Source: Mycolicibacterium baixiangningiae (GTDB taxonomy: Bacteria; Actinomycetota; Actinomycetes; Mycobacteriales; Mycobacteriaceae). From it: a stretch of 64,000 nt of DNA. The notes under the pieces were generated by a model that did not search any database, was not told the DNA's origin, and was given only the letters and a program-made list of their open reading frames with translations. The stretch spans positions 5,828,001 to 5,892,000 of the forward strand of contig NZ_CP066218.1 in NCBI RefSeq assembly GCF_016313185.1. Reading direction: 5' to 3'. The translations under genes and the position numbers were made by a program. Within the stretch, counting starts at the first letter, position 1. The number at the start of each line of letters is the position of its first letter. Of this stretch, positions 35,675 to 43,779 are shown in pieces.

Positions 35675-35806
35675 ATGACATCTCCAGATGAGAATGTAAC
35701 GCCTGAGTCCGGCCAGAAAGATGAAGAAGTGCTGGCCCCCGCCACACCGGGCGCCGAGGCACGCCCCCTGCCCGAGGGAGCAGTCGACAAACCCTCGGAG
35801 GGGTGA
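35675..35806 (+). CDS. Small acidic protein (43 aa), tentative
   Basis: An ATG at 35675, with AGAAGG about 7 nt upstream, opens a frame of 43 codons. The product is acidic and rich in Pro, Glu and Ala (MTSPDENVTPESGQKDEEV), likely disordered, with no hydrophobic segment. Codon third positions are only moderately GC rich. It stands alone between a decayed gene and the Old Yellow Enzyme gene, and a hairpin follows 22 nt after its stop. I cannot name a family; it may be a real small protein or a remnant. Confidence 0.35.
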   Translation: MTSPDENVTPESGQKDEEVLAPATPGAEARPLPEGAVDKPSEG

Positions 35807-35827
35807 CGGGAGCGCGGCCAGATTGAA

Positions 35828-35864
35828 CTCACGCAGGTCTGTTCTCGAACTTTTCCTGCGTGAG
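35828..35864 (+). terminator. Stem-loop after the small acidic ORF
   Basis: The arms CTCACGCAGG (35828-35837) and CCTGCGTGAG (35855-35864) pair perfectly around a 17-nt loop that contains a nested GTTC..GAAC. No U-tract follows, so it would be an atypical terminator. It could equally be a protein-binding site. Confidence 0.4.
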
Positions 35865-35927
35865 CTCAGCCTCGACGCGCCGACCACGCGAATCCGCTCC
35901 GGCACGCACCGCCCTCCGCGACAACCG

Positions 35928-35942
35928 AGCGACATTGTCGCT
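35928..35942. promoter_or_regulatory. 15-bp palindrome upstream of the Old Yellow Enzyme gene
   Basis: AGCGACATTGTCGCT is a palindrome with 7-bp arms about one base, lying about 95 bp before the flavoprotein gene at 36038. Its symmetry and size fit a dimeric TetR- or MarR-type operator. No such regulator gene is adjacent, so the assignment is tentative. The rest of 35865-36037 shows no gene. Confidence 0.35.
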
Positions 35943-36037
35943 AACAGCCGGGCAACTCGCACCCAAAGCCACCGAGAGGCTGCTGGGACCGGTGTGACGA
36001 AGGCCGGCCCCGGCGAGGAATCACCGCGGCGGCCGCC

Positions 36038-37147
36038 GTGTTGCACACCGTCGTGGCTACCCAAGACTTGTTCCAACCCCTCACCGTCGGCTCGTTGACG
36101 GTGCCCAACCGGTTTGCGATGGCGCCGATGACCCGGCAGGCGTCACCTGGCGGGGTTCCCGGCGCCGATGTCGCCGAGTACTACCGGCGACGCGCCGCAG
36201 GCGGGGTGGGACTGATCATCACCGAAGGCGTCCGGTTGCCGGACCCTGCCGCGGCCCATCCGTTCTCCATCCCGACGCTCGCCGGCGACGATGTCCTCGC
36301 CGGCTGGTCGCGCGTGACCGAAGCCGTGCACGCAGACGGCGCCACCATCGCCGCGCAGCTGTGGCATCAGGGTGCGCAGCGCGATGACGCGGACGGCGTG
36401 GTGCCGGTCGGCCCGTCCGGCGTCGACGGCCTCGGGCAACCCAGGGGACGGGCGCTCGAGACCGACGAACTCGAGCGCATCGCCGAGTTGTTCGCGCAGA
36501 GTGCCCGCACAGCCAGGGATGTCGGGTTCGATGCCGTCGAGCTCCACGGTGCACATGGATATCTGCTCGACGAATTCCTCTGGGAACGAACGAATCTCCG
36601 CACCGATGGCTATGGCGGCTCCCTCTCCGCGCGGACCCGCTTCCCCGCCGAGGTGGTGGCCGCAGTGCGTGGAGCAGTCGGCCCGGACTACCCGATCATC
36701 TTCCGCTTCTCGCAGTGGAAGGGCGTCGACTACGCGGCATCCATTGCCGATGACCCTACGCAGCTTCAGGAGCTCCTCACTCCCCTGGTGGAAGCGGGAG
36801 TGGACGTCTTCCACCCCTCGACACGCAGGCATTACGCGCCCGCATTCCCCGACCACGACGGCGAATTGAGCCTTGCCGGGTGGACCAAGAAGGTCACCGG
36901 GTTGCCGGTGATCGCGGTCGGTTCGGTCGGGCTGGAGACGCAGTTCCGAAGTGAGAAGCGGGGACAGATCATTCAGCCCGCGTCCGTCGACCGCCTGCTC
37001 GAGCAGTTCGACGCCGGTGAATTCGACATCGTGGCAATCGGACGTGCCCTGCTCGCCGATCCCGGGTGGGTGAATCGGCTGCGTGCCGGCGAGCTCGATG
37101 GATTCTCCGGCTACGACCCGGAGACCGCGCTCTCTGCACTCGCCTGA
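36038..37147 (+). CDS. Old Yellow Enzyme-family NADH:flavin oxidoreductase
   Basis: The 369-residue protein is an FMN-dependent TIM-barrel reductase that reduces activated C=C bonds. It has FQPLTVGSLTVPNRFAMAPM at the N-terminus, AAQLWHQGAQ, the substrate-binding pair in VELHGAHGYLLDEFLWERTN, LRTDGYGGSLSARTRFP, and the FMN-phosphate loop VAIGRALLADP. The start is GTG 36038; GTG 36053 is an alternative that lies closer to the conserved DLFQPL. It precedes an FAD monooxygenase gene by 39 nt on the same strand, so the two may act on related aromatic or enone substrates. Confidence 0.92.
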   Translation: MLHTVVATQDLFQPLTVGSLTVPNRFAMAPMTRQASPGGVPGADVAEYYRRRAAGGVGLIITEGVRLPDPAAAHPFSIPTLAGDDVLAGWSRVTEAVHADGATIAAQLWHQGAQRDDADGVVPVGPSGVDGLGQPRGRALETDELERIAELFAQSARTARDVGFDAVELHGAHGYLLDEFLWERTNLRTDGYGGSLSARTRFPAEVVAAVRGAVGPDYPIIFRFSQWKGVDYAASIADDPTQLQELLTPLVEAGVDVFHPSTRRHYAPAFPDHDGELSLAGWTKKVTGLPVIAVGSVGLETQFRSEKRGQIIQPASVDRLLEQFDAGEFDIVAIGRALLADPGWVNRLRAGELDGFSGYDPETALSALA

Positions 37148-37186
37148 TCGGGTCCCCACGCCCTGACTCGTGACTACGGTGACCGT

Positions 37187-38740
37187 ATGTCACCCGGCTA
37201 CAGCGTCGACGATCTGCCCCTCATCGACACCGAGGTGCTGATCATCGGGGCCGGTCCCACCGGCCTGATGGCCGCTCTGGTACTCGCCCGTCGTGGTGTG
37301 CCCGCAGTCGTGGTGGATCGCAAAGCGGGCCCGACCCGGGAATCTCGGGCGTTGGCAGTGCAAGCTCGCACGATGGAGGTCTACGACCAGCTCGGGTTGG
37401 CCGGCACCGTACTCGAAAAGGCCAACTCGGCGTTGCGGATTCAGGTCGGCGGATCGTCCCGCGGGATCGGTCCGAACCTGATGAATCTGCAGGATGGTGC
37501 CACACGATTTCCGGGCATCCAGATCTTCGAGCAGAGCCGGAACGAGGAGTTGCTCGTCGGCGCGCTGACCGCGGGCGGCGGTGACATCCGCTGGCGGCAC
37601 CGTCTCGTCGACCTGCAAGACAAGACCGCGGAGCCAGACGGCCGCGTCGAGGCGTTACTCGAAGACGGCGAGGGCAGCCTCCATCGCGTACGGGCCCGCT
37701 GGTGCATCGGAGCCGACGGAGCCGCATCAGCGGTGCGGCGCGAACTGAACCTGCCGTTCGAGGGTAAAACCGACGACGCGACGTTCTGGGTCGCCGATGT
37801 CCGCGACGTGCGCGGGGTGCCCGACGGGGCGGTCAACATCCGGCCGGGCAAGCGCACCTTCGTCGCGGTCTTCCCGCTGGGGCCCGGCGGTCACGTCCGG
37901 CTGTTGGGTCTGGCCGCCAAGGACACCATCACGCAGGACGAAGCGCTCAGCGCCGTGGCTGCCGAGTTCGGGCTGACACACGGTCCGGTGGAATGGTTTT
38001 CGACGTACCGGGTGCATCACCGCGTGTCGGCGAAGTTCCGTGTCGGGTCGATCTTCCTGGCTGGGGACGCCGCACACGTGCACTCCCCCGTCGGCGGTCA
38101 GGGGATGAACACGGGTCTGCAGGACGCTCACAACCTGGCGATGCTGCTGGCGGATGTGGCCCACAACCGCGTGGACGGGCACGCACTCGACCGCTATGAA
38201 CGGGAACGCCGGCCTGTGGCGCTGACCCTGGTCAACGTCACCGACCGTGCCTTCACCGTCATCGGCCGCCGCGGACCGTCGGCCGGACTGCTCCGAACGG
38301 CCTTCGGCGCCCTGGCATTCGGGTTCTTCCCCCTGGTCACCCGCACGTCGCTCGGGGCCCGCCTCGGCGGCTACATCGGGCAGTACCGCATCCGCTACCA
38401 CTACACCGCGGCCGCAGATCAGACTGAGTGGGCGCGCGATCCGGTGGTGGGTCTGCGGCTACCGCCCGTCGCCGACAATCAACGGGCCCTCGACACGATG
38501 AACTGGCAGCTGCACACCTACGGCGCGGGCACGATCGTCCGCCCCGACGTGCCGGAGTGGATCGTCGGCCCCCAGGAGTTCGGTGACGATCCACACGGCC
38601 GGCTGCGGTCCGACCGGCTCTACCTCGTCCGACCGGACCATTTCGTGGCAGCATCTTTTCCGTTGCAGGGCAACAACGTCGACGGCGCACAGCTCAGCGA
38701 CGCGCTGACGGGCCACCGGCTCGTGCACGTCGGACACTAG
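37187..38740 (+). CDS. FAD-dependent aromatic-ring monooxygenase (PheA/MhpA type)
   Basis: The 517-residue flavoprotein has the dinucleotide motif IIGAGPTGLMAALVLARRG, the DG motif CIGADGAASAVRREL and the FAD ribityl motif FLAGDAAHVHSPVGGQGMNT followed by GLQDAHNLA. These define group A phenol/3-HPP hydroxylase-type monooxygenases, which hydroxylate phenolic compounds with NAD(P)H and oxygen. The C-terminal part (about 400-517) corresponds to the diverged thioredoxin-like domain. The substrate is unknown. Immediately downstream lies a decayed regulator gene. Confidence 0.92.
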   Translation: MSPGYSVDDLPLIDTEVLIIGAGPTGLMAALVLARRGVPAVVVDRKAGPTRESRALAVQARTMEVYDQLGLAGTVLEKANSALRIQVGGSSRGIGPNLMNLQDGATRFPGIQIFEQSRNEELLVGALTAGGGDIRWRHRLVDLQDKTAEPDGRVEALLEDGEGSLHRVRARWCIGADGAASAVRRELNLPFEGKTDDATFWVADVRDVRGVPDGAVNIRPGKRTFVAVFPLGPGGHVRLLGLAAKDTITQDEALSAVAAEFGLTHGPVEWFSTYRVHHRVSAKFRVGSIFLAGDAAHVHSPVGGQGMNTGLQDAHNLAMLLADVAHNRVDGHALDRYERERRPVALTLVNVTDRAFTVIGRRGPSAGLLRTAFGALAFGFFPLVTRTSLGARLGGYIGQYRIRYHYTAAADQTEWARDPVVGLRLPPVADNQRALDTMNWQLHTYGAGTIVRPDVPEWIVGPQEFGDDPHGRLRSDRLYLVRPDHFVAASFPLQGNNVDGAQLSDALTGHRLVHVGH

Positions 38741-38756
38741 GCGATCCTCGCGATCA

Positions 38757-39208
38757 TCTTGCCGACGGTCCCTCGGCATCACCAAACTCTTGTCCGGATT
38801 GACCCAGCCGGCCTTCGTCGAGGGCCGCTACTTCGACATCCTGGCCGCCAACTCCATGGCCACGGCACTCTCCCCGCGCCCCCGACTGGGACGGCACCAT
38901 CGAGTGCTTGATCTCGAGCCTGCGCCAAGGCGTCGGCGCCGACACCGACGACCCCCGCTTCATCGAACTCGTCGGGGAGCTGTCCCTGGCGAGCCCGCGC
39001 TTCCGCGCTCTGTGGGCACGCCACGACGTGGGCGTACAGCGTGGGACCACGTCCGTATTCGACCACCCTCAGGTGGGTGTCCTACGCCTGAATCGCGAGT
39101 GGCTGGCCATCAGCGGGACGGACGGCATCCATCTCGTCGTCTACCACGCCGACGCCGGGTCAGATGACGCCGACAAGCTCGCGCTCCTTGGATCCGCGAC
39201 GGCCGCGG
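38757..39208 (+). pseudogene. Remnant of an XRE/MmyB-type regulator
   Basis: Two pieces of an MmyB-like ligand-binding domain occur in different frames. The first (38790 onward) reads GLTQPAFVEGRYFDILAANS and MATALSPR. The second, beginning near 38888, reads DWDGTIECLISSLRQGVG and continues to HPQVGVLRLNREWLAISGTD and YHADAGSDDADKLALLGSAT. About 30 residues between them are missing, and the whole N-terminal HTH that normally precedes this domain is absent. It can therefore no longer bind DNA. The second frame runs on to 39303 into the antisense of the next gene. Confidence 0.75.
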
Positions 39209-39209
39209 G

Positions 39210-39563
39210 TCACCACAGCACCGCGATCGCCGCTGCGCTGAACGAGAGTGCGCCGATGGCGAAGAACAGCGGACGCGGAACGGACGCGTTACGTTTGCGC
39301 TGACGCGCATTGCTCATCCCGACGACCGCACTCAGCACGACGAGGATCGCCAGTTTCACCCCGAGCTTGGGGTAGTTGAGGACGATTCCGGCGGGCCACG
39401 GCGCCGCCAGCGCGATGCCGGTCACCAGCGATACCAACAGCCCGTAGTCCATCAACCGCGTGGTGCGGAAGCGATGTGCGGCAGCCTCGGCCGCCCATGC
39501 ACCGAAGGTGATGGCGAACCCGACGATGTGGATGAGCACGACCGCGTCACGCAAGAACTGCAT
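39210..39563 (-). CDS. Small four-helix membrane protein
   Basis: The 117-residue protein has four hydrophobic segments: about 5-25 (AVVLIHIVGFAITFGAWAAE), 40-60 (GLLVSLVTGIALAAPWPAG), 65-85 (KLGVKLAILVVLSAVVGM) and 98-117. A histidine in the first helix and the AAEAAAHRFR segment recall small actinobacterial membrane proteins of unknown function. No catalytic motif is visible. It is convergent with the decayed MmyB remnant, whose reading frame ends inside it on the other strand. Confidence 0.75.
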   Translation of the reverse strand: MQFLRDAVVLIHIVGFAITFGAWAAEAAAHRFRTTRLMDYGLLVSLVTGIALAAPWPAGIVLNYPKLGVKLAILVVLSAVVGMSNARQRKRNASVPRPLFFAIGALSFSAAAIAVLW

Positions 39564-39636
39564 GCGCGCAACCTACCATCCGGATTCGCCGACGATCGCG
39601 TGAAGCGCCGTCAAAGCTGTTTCCGCACAGCGTGTC

Positions 39637-40536
39637 TCACACCCGTACCGCGGCGTCGAAGTAGTGGCCATGCTCGAGGTCGTCGATCAGGCCGACGTGC
39701 GTAGGGCTCCAGCCGGACGATTGTCGCGTGCGCTCGCTCGACGCCGGAGCGTCCATCGAGAACAGGGGTCCGATCCATCCGAAGTGGGTCGCCACCGCGT
39801 CGGCGGGGATCGACGTGACGGGCACGCCGAGGTGACGGCCGATGATCCCGGCGATGTCACGGACGGGGATTCCTCCGTCGTCGACCGCGTGCCAGATGGC
39901 ACCCGCCGGCGCGGATTCCACCGCCTGCCTGAAGAGTCCGGCCGCGTCGAGGCGGTGTACGGCGGGCCACCGGTTGGCGCCCTCGGCTGGGTAGCCGGAC
40001 ACCCCGTTGTCCCGCGCGATCTCGATCAGATGTGGGACGAAGCCGTGGTCGCCCTCGCCGTGCACCGTCGGCGGCAATCGCAGGATCGAGACCCGAACAC
40101 CCCGATCGGCCCACGGCAGCGCCGCGGTTTCGGAGAACCGCGGTGACGTCGACGCCGCACCGTCGAACTCCGTGATCACGCCACTGGCACCGGTCAGGCC
40201 GATCATCCCGGAGGTGACGACGAACGGCCGGCCAGATCCGGCCAATGCGGACCCGAGTGTGTCGATGGCTTGCCGGTCCAGCTCGGCGGCGTTCGCGTAG
40301 TCGTCGAAATCGTGGCGGAACGCCAGGTGGATGACCCCGTCGGAGGCGTCGGCACCGGCCCGCAGCGCGTCGAGGTCGTCGAGGCTGCCGCGGTGGACCT
40401 GAGCCCCGGCCGCCGCTACCGCATCCGCCGATGCGTCGGAACGCGCCAGCCCGACCACGCTGTGTCCGGCGGCGACGAGTTCTGCGACGACTGCCGATCC
40501 GATGAACCCCGACGCGCCTGTGACGAAGATCTTCAT
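39637..40536 (-). CDS. NAD-dependent epimerase/dehydratase-family protein (extended SDR)
   Basis: The 299-residue protein begins MKIFVTGASGFIGSAVVAEL, a classic extended-SDR nucleotide-binding motif, and has GVIHLAFRHDF and PFVVTSGMIGL. The usual Y-x-x-x-K is not evident, so it belongs to the atypical NAD(P)-binding reductases related to YwnB/NmrA-like proteins. It is divergent from a TetR gene across 76 nt that contains three copies of CTGTCATC, so that TetR protein probably represses it. Substrate unknown. Confidence 0.85.
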   Translation of the reverse strand: MKIFVTGASGFIGSAVVAELVAAGHSVVGLARSDASADAVAAAGAQVHRGSLDDLDALRAGADASDGVIHLAFRHDFDDYANAAELDRQAIDTLGSALAGSGRPFVVTSGMIGLTGASGVITEFDGAASTSPRFSETAALPWADRGVRVSILRLPPTVHGEGDHGFVPHLIEIARDNGVSGYPAEGANRWPAVHRLDAAGLFRQAVESAPAGAIWHAVDDGGIPVRDIAGIIGRHLGVPVTSIPADAVATHFGWIGPLFSMDAPASSERTRQSSGWSPTHVGLIDDLEHGHYFDAAVRV

Positions 40537-40558
40537 GGTTTCCTCCTGATGTCAGCTT

Positions 40559-40596
40559 CTGTCATCGAGACAACGCTGATGACAGTCCCTGTCATC
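40559..40596. promoter_or_regulatory. Probable TetR operator: CTGTCATC repeats
   Basis: CTGTCATC (40559-40566) and its inverse GATGACAG (40578-40585) form a palindrome with an 11-bp spacer, and a third copy, CTGTCATC, follows at 40589-40596. A related GATGTCAG lies at 40548-40555. The sites are between the divergent epimerase and TetR genes, the normal place for an autoregulatory operator. Confidence 0.65.
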
Positions 40597-40612
40597 CCCG
40601 TAGGATCGTGGG

Positions 40613-41176
40613 ATGGTCCGGTGGCAGCCCAATGCGCGCGGTCGTCTCGAGCAGGCGGCCTTGGAGTTGTACGCCGAGCGCGGGTTCGACCAGACGACGG
40701 TCGCCGAGATCGCCGGCCGCGCCGGACTCACCGAACGCACATTCTTCCGGTACTTCGCCGACAAGCGGGAGGTGCTGTTCTGGGGCCAGACCGCACTGAC
40801 CGAGGTCATGGTCACAGCGATCGCCGAAGCGCCGGATTCAGCATCACCGATCGAAATGGTCGGGATGGCGTTGGTGGCGGTCGGGCCGACCTTCGAGGGG
40901 CGCCGCGACCGGGCGCGTCAACGACAAGCCGTCATCGCTGCCACCCCGGGACTCCAGGAGCGTGAGCTGATGAAGCTCGCCTCGATGGCGGCGGCGATGA
41001 CCGACGCGCTGCGTGCCCGCGGGGTCGCCGAGACGACCGCCCGACTGGCCGCGGAGTCCGGTGTGGCCGTCTTCAAAATCGCTTTCGAGCGCTGGCTGGG
41101 TCCCGACGCGCCCGCAGATCTCACCCAGAACATCCGTGATCTGCTCGACGAGTTGACCTCGCTCAGCGGCCACTAG
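40613..41176 (+). CDS. TetR-family transcriptional regulator
   Basis: The 187-residue protein has a TetR HTH at residues about 10-55: LEQAALELYAERGFDQTTVA followed by GLTERTFFRYFADKREVLF. The helical C-terminal ligand domain is typical in length. ATG 40613 is close to the CTGTCATC repeats that it probably binds. It is divergent from the epimerase gene, which is its likely target. Confidence 0.92.
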   Translation: MVRWQPNARGRLEQAALELYAERGFDQTTVAEIAGRAGLTERTFFRYFADKREVLFWGQTALTEVMVTAIAEAPDSASPIEMVGMALVAVGPTFEGRRDRARQRQAVIAATPGLQERELMKLASMAAAMTDALRARGVAETTARLAAESGVAVFKIAFERWLGPDAPADLTQNIRDLLDELTSLSGH

Positions 41177-41256
41177 GGCGGCAGGCTGAGCTACGCCCAC
41201 CGCTGCGGACCGGTCCCGGGTTTGTACGCCGTAGGCCTTAACGCGCTCGGCGACCC

Positions 41257-41625
41257 TCAGCGGTTGAGCGGGCTGTAGAACACCAGACTGTTGCCCTTGT
41301 TGTCGTAGACGACGGCGCGGCGCTCATGCGCATCGTCGTACGGGCCCTTGACGATTCCGCCGCCGGCCGCCTCGATCGCTTTCGCGGCGCCGTCGACGTC
41401 GGTGGTCTTGATGCCGACGACGACCTGCCCGGGGATGGGATGGTCCACGTCGGTCGCCAGAGCAAGCGTCACCGGACCGCCGTCGAGTGCGGCGAAGTGG
41501 GCGCCGTCGCGGAACTTCAGCGCCATTCCCAACGTCTCGCTGTAGAACTGGATCGACCCGTCGAGATCGTCGGTCGACAGAATGATCATCTTGACTTCGT
41601 GGCCGATCACGGTCGCCTCCTCCAT
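41257..41625 (-). CDS. VOC/glyoxalase-superfamily protein
   Basis: The 122-residue protein has the betaalphabetabetabeta pattern of the vicinal oxygen chelate fold in two halves: MIILSTDDLDGSIQFYSETL with LGMALKFRDG, and VVGIKTTDVDGAAKAIEAAG with VVYDNKGNSLVFYSP. A standard metal-binding glutamate may be the one in the N-terminal EEATVIGHEVK region or is lost; the last strand lacks the usual DPxGN-x-E motif. Function is unknown; relatives include dioxygenases, lyases and drug-binding proteins. Confidence 0.85.
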   Translation of the reverse strand: MEEATVIGHEVKMIILSTDDLDGSIQFYSETLGMALKFRDGAHFAALDGGPVTLALATDVDHPIPGQVVVGIKTTDVDGAAKAIEAAGGGIVKGPYDDAHERRAVVYDNKGNSLVFYSPLNR

Positions 41626-41855
41626 TGAGATCGTCGGCTACAGCATGGCATCGGGGGTGATCTGGGATTCATCGCGTGGTCACCCGACGAGGGGTTGGTG
41701 AGCGACGACCTCCTTCGCGGCGCCGCCCCGACACGCGGCGCTGCCGGTCTTCACCCACCGCGTCACGAAGAACTCGCGGATGTCGGCATGACCGGCACTT
41801 CCGCGGGTACCAGACGTGAGGAGGGCCGGCGCCGAAGCGGAGGGAGATCTTCACG

Positions 41856-42056
41856 ATGGAGTCCACCTCGGGTATCGACGTCCCCCGTGACCCCGGTGAC
41901 GTCATCTGGACCCCGCCCGGCGACAAGCACTGGCGCGGCGCCACGCACACCACGGCGATGACCCACATCGCCGTCCAGGCCTTCGTCGACGGTCGACCGG
42001 TCGACTGGATGGAACACGTCACCGACGACGAATACCTCGATCAGCGGACCCAGTAA
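41856..42056 (+). pseudogene. C-terminal fragment of a cupin-domain protein
   Basis: The 66-residue frame holds the second half of a small cupin: RDPGDVIWTPPGDKHWRGA (cupin motif 2 with PGD-V-W-PPG-KHW-GA) and TTAMTHIAVQ. The first half with the metal-binding G-x5-H-x-H motif is missing, and the preceding 230 nt (41626-41855) shows no matching sequence in any frame. On the minus strand of that gap, a stretch reading IREFFVTRWVKTG has good codon bias but no family I can name. The fragment ends 11 nt before the zinc alcohol dehydrogenase, which has its own start and RBS. Confidence 0.55.
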
Positions 42057-42067
42057 GGAGCACCATC

Positions 42068-43090
42068 ATGCGCGGTGTGGTCATGCACGCCCCCGGCGAT
42101 ATTCGTGTCGAAGAACGCGACGACCCGAAGATCCTCGAGCCGACCGACGCCATCATGAAGGTGTCGGCGGCATGCATCTGCGGATCAGACCTCTGGCCCT
42201 ACCGGGGCATCGGTCAATCCGGTGGAGAATCCCCGATGGGTCACGAGTACGTGGGTGTCGTGGAAGAGGTGGGACCCGATGTCACCACCGTCAAGGCGAG
42301 TGACTTCGTGGTGGGGTCGTTCTTCGCCTCCGACAACACCTGCGAGATCTGTCGGGCGGGCTACCAGAGTCGCTGTGTCCACGCGGTATCGATGGGCGCC
42401 ATCGGCACGCAGGCCCAGTACGCCCGGATTCCCCTGGCCGACGGCACTCTCGTCGCCACACCCGACCATCCGACGGCCGATCTCATGCCGAGCCTGCTGG
42501 CGGCATCGGACGTATTGGGCACCGGCTGGTTCGGTGCCGTGGCCGCCGACGTGGGTCCCGGCAAAACGGTCGCCGTCGTCGGTGACGGTGCTGTTGGACT
42601 GTGCGCCGTCCTGGCCGCCAAACAGCTCGGGGCGGACCGCATCGTCGCGATGAGCCGCCATGCCGACCGCCAGGCCCTCGCCCGGGAGTTCGGTGCCACC
42701 GACGTCGTCGCCGAGCGCGGTGAGGACGGCGTCGCCGCCATCAAGGAACTCACCAACGGGCTCGGCGCGCACAGCGTCATCGAGGCCGTCGGCACCCAGG
42801 AGTCGATGATGCAGGCGATCCGGTCCACCCGCCCCGGCGGTCACGTCGGCTATGTCGGTGTGGCCCACGGCGTCCAGTTGCCCGGCGGCGAACTGTTCTT
42901 CTCCGCGACGCACCTGCACGGCGGTCCGGCGCCGGTGCGCAGGTTCCTGCCCGATCTGATCGATCTGATCTACAGCCGTGAGATCGATCCGGGACGGGTG
43001 TTCGACCAGCAACTGCCACTCGAGGATGCCGCAGCCGGCTACGAGGCGATGGACGAACGCCGCGCCATCAAGGTGTTGCTGACGCCGTAA
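42068..43090 (+). CDS. Zinc-dependent alcohol dehydrogenase (MDR family)
   Basis: The 340-residue enzyme has the catalytic zinc motifs CICGSDLWPYRG and GHEYVGVVEEVG, a structural-zinc-like lobe with three cysteines (DNTCEICRAGYQSRC) and the Rossmann motif VGDGAVGLCAVLAAKQLGAD. It should oxidise an alcohol or reduce an aldehyde with NAD(P). A clear RBS (AAGGAG) precedes ATG 42068. The usual first structural cysteine is replaced by asparagine, so the structural zinc may be weakly bound. Confidence 0.92.
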   Translation: MRGVVMHAPGDIRVEERDDPKILEPTDAIMKVSAACICGSDLWPYRGIGQSGGESPMGHEYVGVVEEVGPDVTTVKASDFVVGSFFASDNTCEICRAGYQSRCVHAVSMGAIGTQAQYARIPLADGTLVATPDHPTADLMPSLLAASDVLGTGWFGAVAADVGPGKTVAVVGDGAVGLCAVLAAKQLGADRIVAMSRHADRQALAREFGATDVVAERGEDGVAAIKELTNGLGAHSVIEAVGTQESMMQAIRSTRPGGHVGYVGVAHGVQLPGGELFFSATHLHGGPAPVRRFLPDLIDLIYSREIDPGRVFDQQLPLEDAAAGYEAMDERRAIKVLLTP

Positions 43091-43102
43091 CGCGGGGCGC
43101 GG

Positions 43103-43642
43103 CTACCAGAGGTCACCGGGACGCCAGTCGCAGACGAGCGGTGCTGTCGTCGCCAGCGGCGGTTGCGAAGGAGGCAGCAGGACGAAGATGCGGTCGGCGC
43201 CGTCGTAGGTGTCGACGACGCCGTCCGGGGTCTCCGCTTCGGTGGGGCCCGTCCACAGTCGCCAGCCGCGAGCGGCGTAGAACGGCGCAGCGTCGTCCAC
43301 GGCGTTGAGGGCACCGATCTGGTGGCGCGTACGGACGATCGACTCGACGTGGTCCATGATCAGGCTTCCGAGTCCTCGCCCCTGTTGGTCGCCGCGGACA
43401 GCGACACCCTCCACGTAGCCGGTGTCGAAGAACTGATCGTCATGCCTGAGCGCGCGGGCGACGACGGCAGCGTGGGCCAGCAACGTGCCGCCTTCGGCGA
43501 CCAGGACATGAACTCCTTCGACGGCATGGGCCCAGTCGTGGGCCCGGAAGTTGTCACCGAAAGCGGTCCGGACCAGCGTCTGGGCGGCGGTCAGAGCCTG
43601 TTCGCCGAGCTCACCTGGTTCAGCAATCGACACGTCGAGCAC
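43103..43642 (-). CDS. aac(2')-I: AAC(2')-I-like aminoglycoside 2'-N-acetyltransferase
   Basis: The 179-residue GNAT protein matches the chromosomal mycobacterial AAC(2')-I family: AFGDNFRAHDWAHAVEGVHV, GYVEGVAVRGDQQGRGLGS (acetyl-CoA pyrophosphate loop), ALNAVDDAAPFYAARGWRLW and the terminal CDWRPGDLW. Such enzymes acetylate the 2'-amino group of aminoglycosides and may have a native role in cell-envelope or thiol metabolism. The frame is open to GTG 43732, but that start lies in the 10-bp repeat block; GTG 43642 gives the family's usual length of about 180. GTG 43633 is also possible. Confidence 0.8.
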   Translation of the reverse strand: MLDVSIAEPGELGEQALTAAQTLVRTAFGDNFRAHDWAHAVEGVHVLVAEGGTLLAHAAVVARALRHDDQFFDTGYVEGVAVRGDQQGRGLGSLIMDHVESIVRTRHQIGALNAVDDAAPFYAARGWRLWTGPTEAETPDGVVDTYDGADRIFVLLPPSQPPLATTAPLVCDWRPGDLW

Positions 43643-43730
43643 ATCGAGCCACGATGCCACGGCGACGAGGCGGCGCAGTGCCACCACGCCCGCTTCCCGC
43701 GGGTCCGTCAGGAAAAGTGCGCGCCAACTC

Positions 43731-43760
43731 ACTGCTAGCTACTGCTAACAATTGCTAGCA
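43731..43760. promoter_or_regulatory. Three 10-bp tandem repeats (A-Y-TGCTA-R-C-W)
   Basis: Three consecutive decamers, ACTGCTAGCT, ACTGCTAACA and ATTGCTAGCA, lie in one helical phase between the AAC(2')-like gene and a small plus-strand gene. Just after them is a TAGAGT (43767-43772), a good mycobacterial -10 element 7 nt before the ATG at 43780, which suggests a leaderless transcript. The repeats are placed as an operator or activator site. Confidence 0.6.
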
Positions 43761-43779
43761 CTCAGGTAGAGTGGACAGT

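Noticed and set aside
35841..35850. GTTCTCGAAC as a possible LexA (SOS) box
   Set aside because: The mycobacterial LexA site needs TCGAAC-N4-GTTCGA; here the half sites are in the wrong order and too close.
43755..43775. CIRCE-like half site (CTAGCACTC followed by GAGTG) before the 54-residue gene
   Set aside because: The spacing is 5 bp rather than 9 and the right arm is incomplete; the three decamer repeats explain the sequence better.
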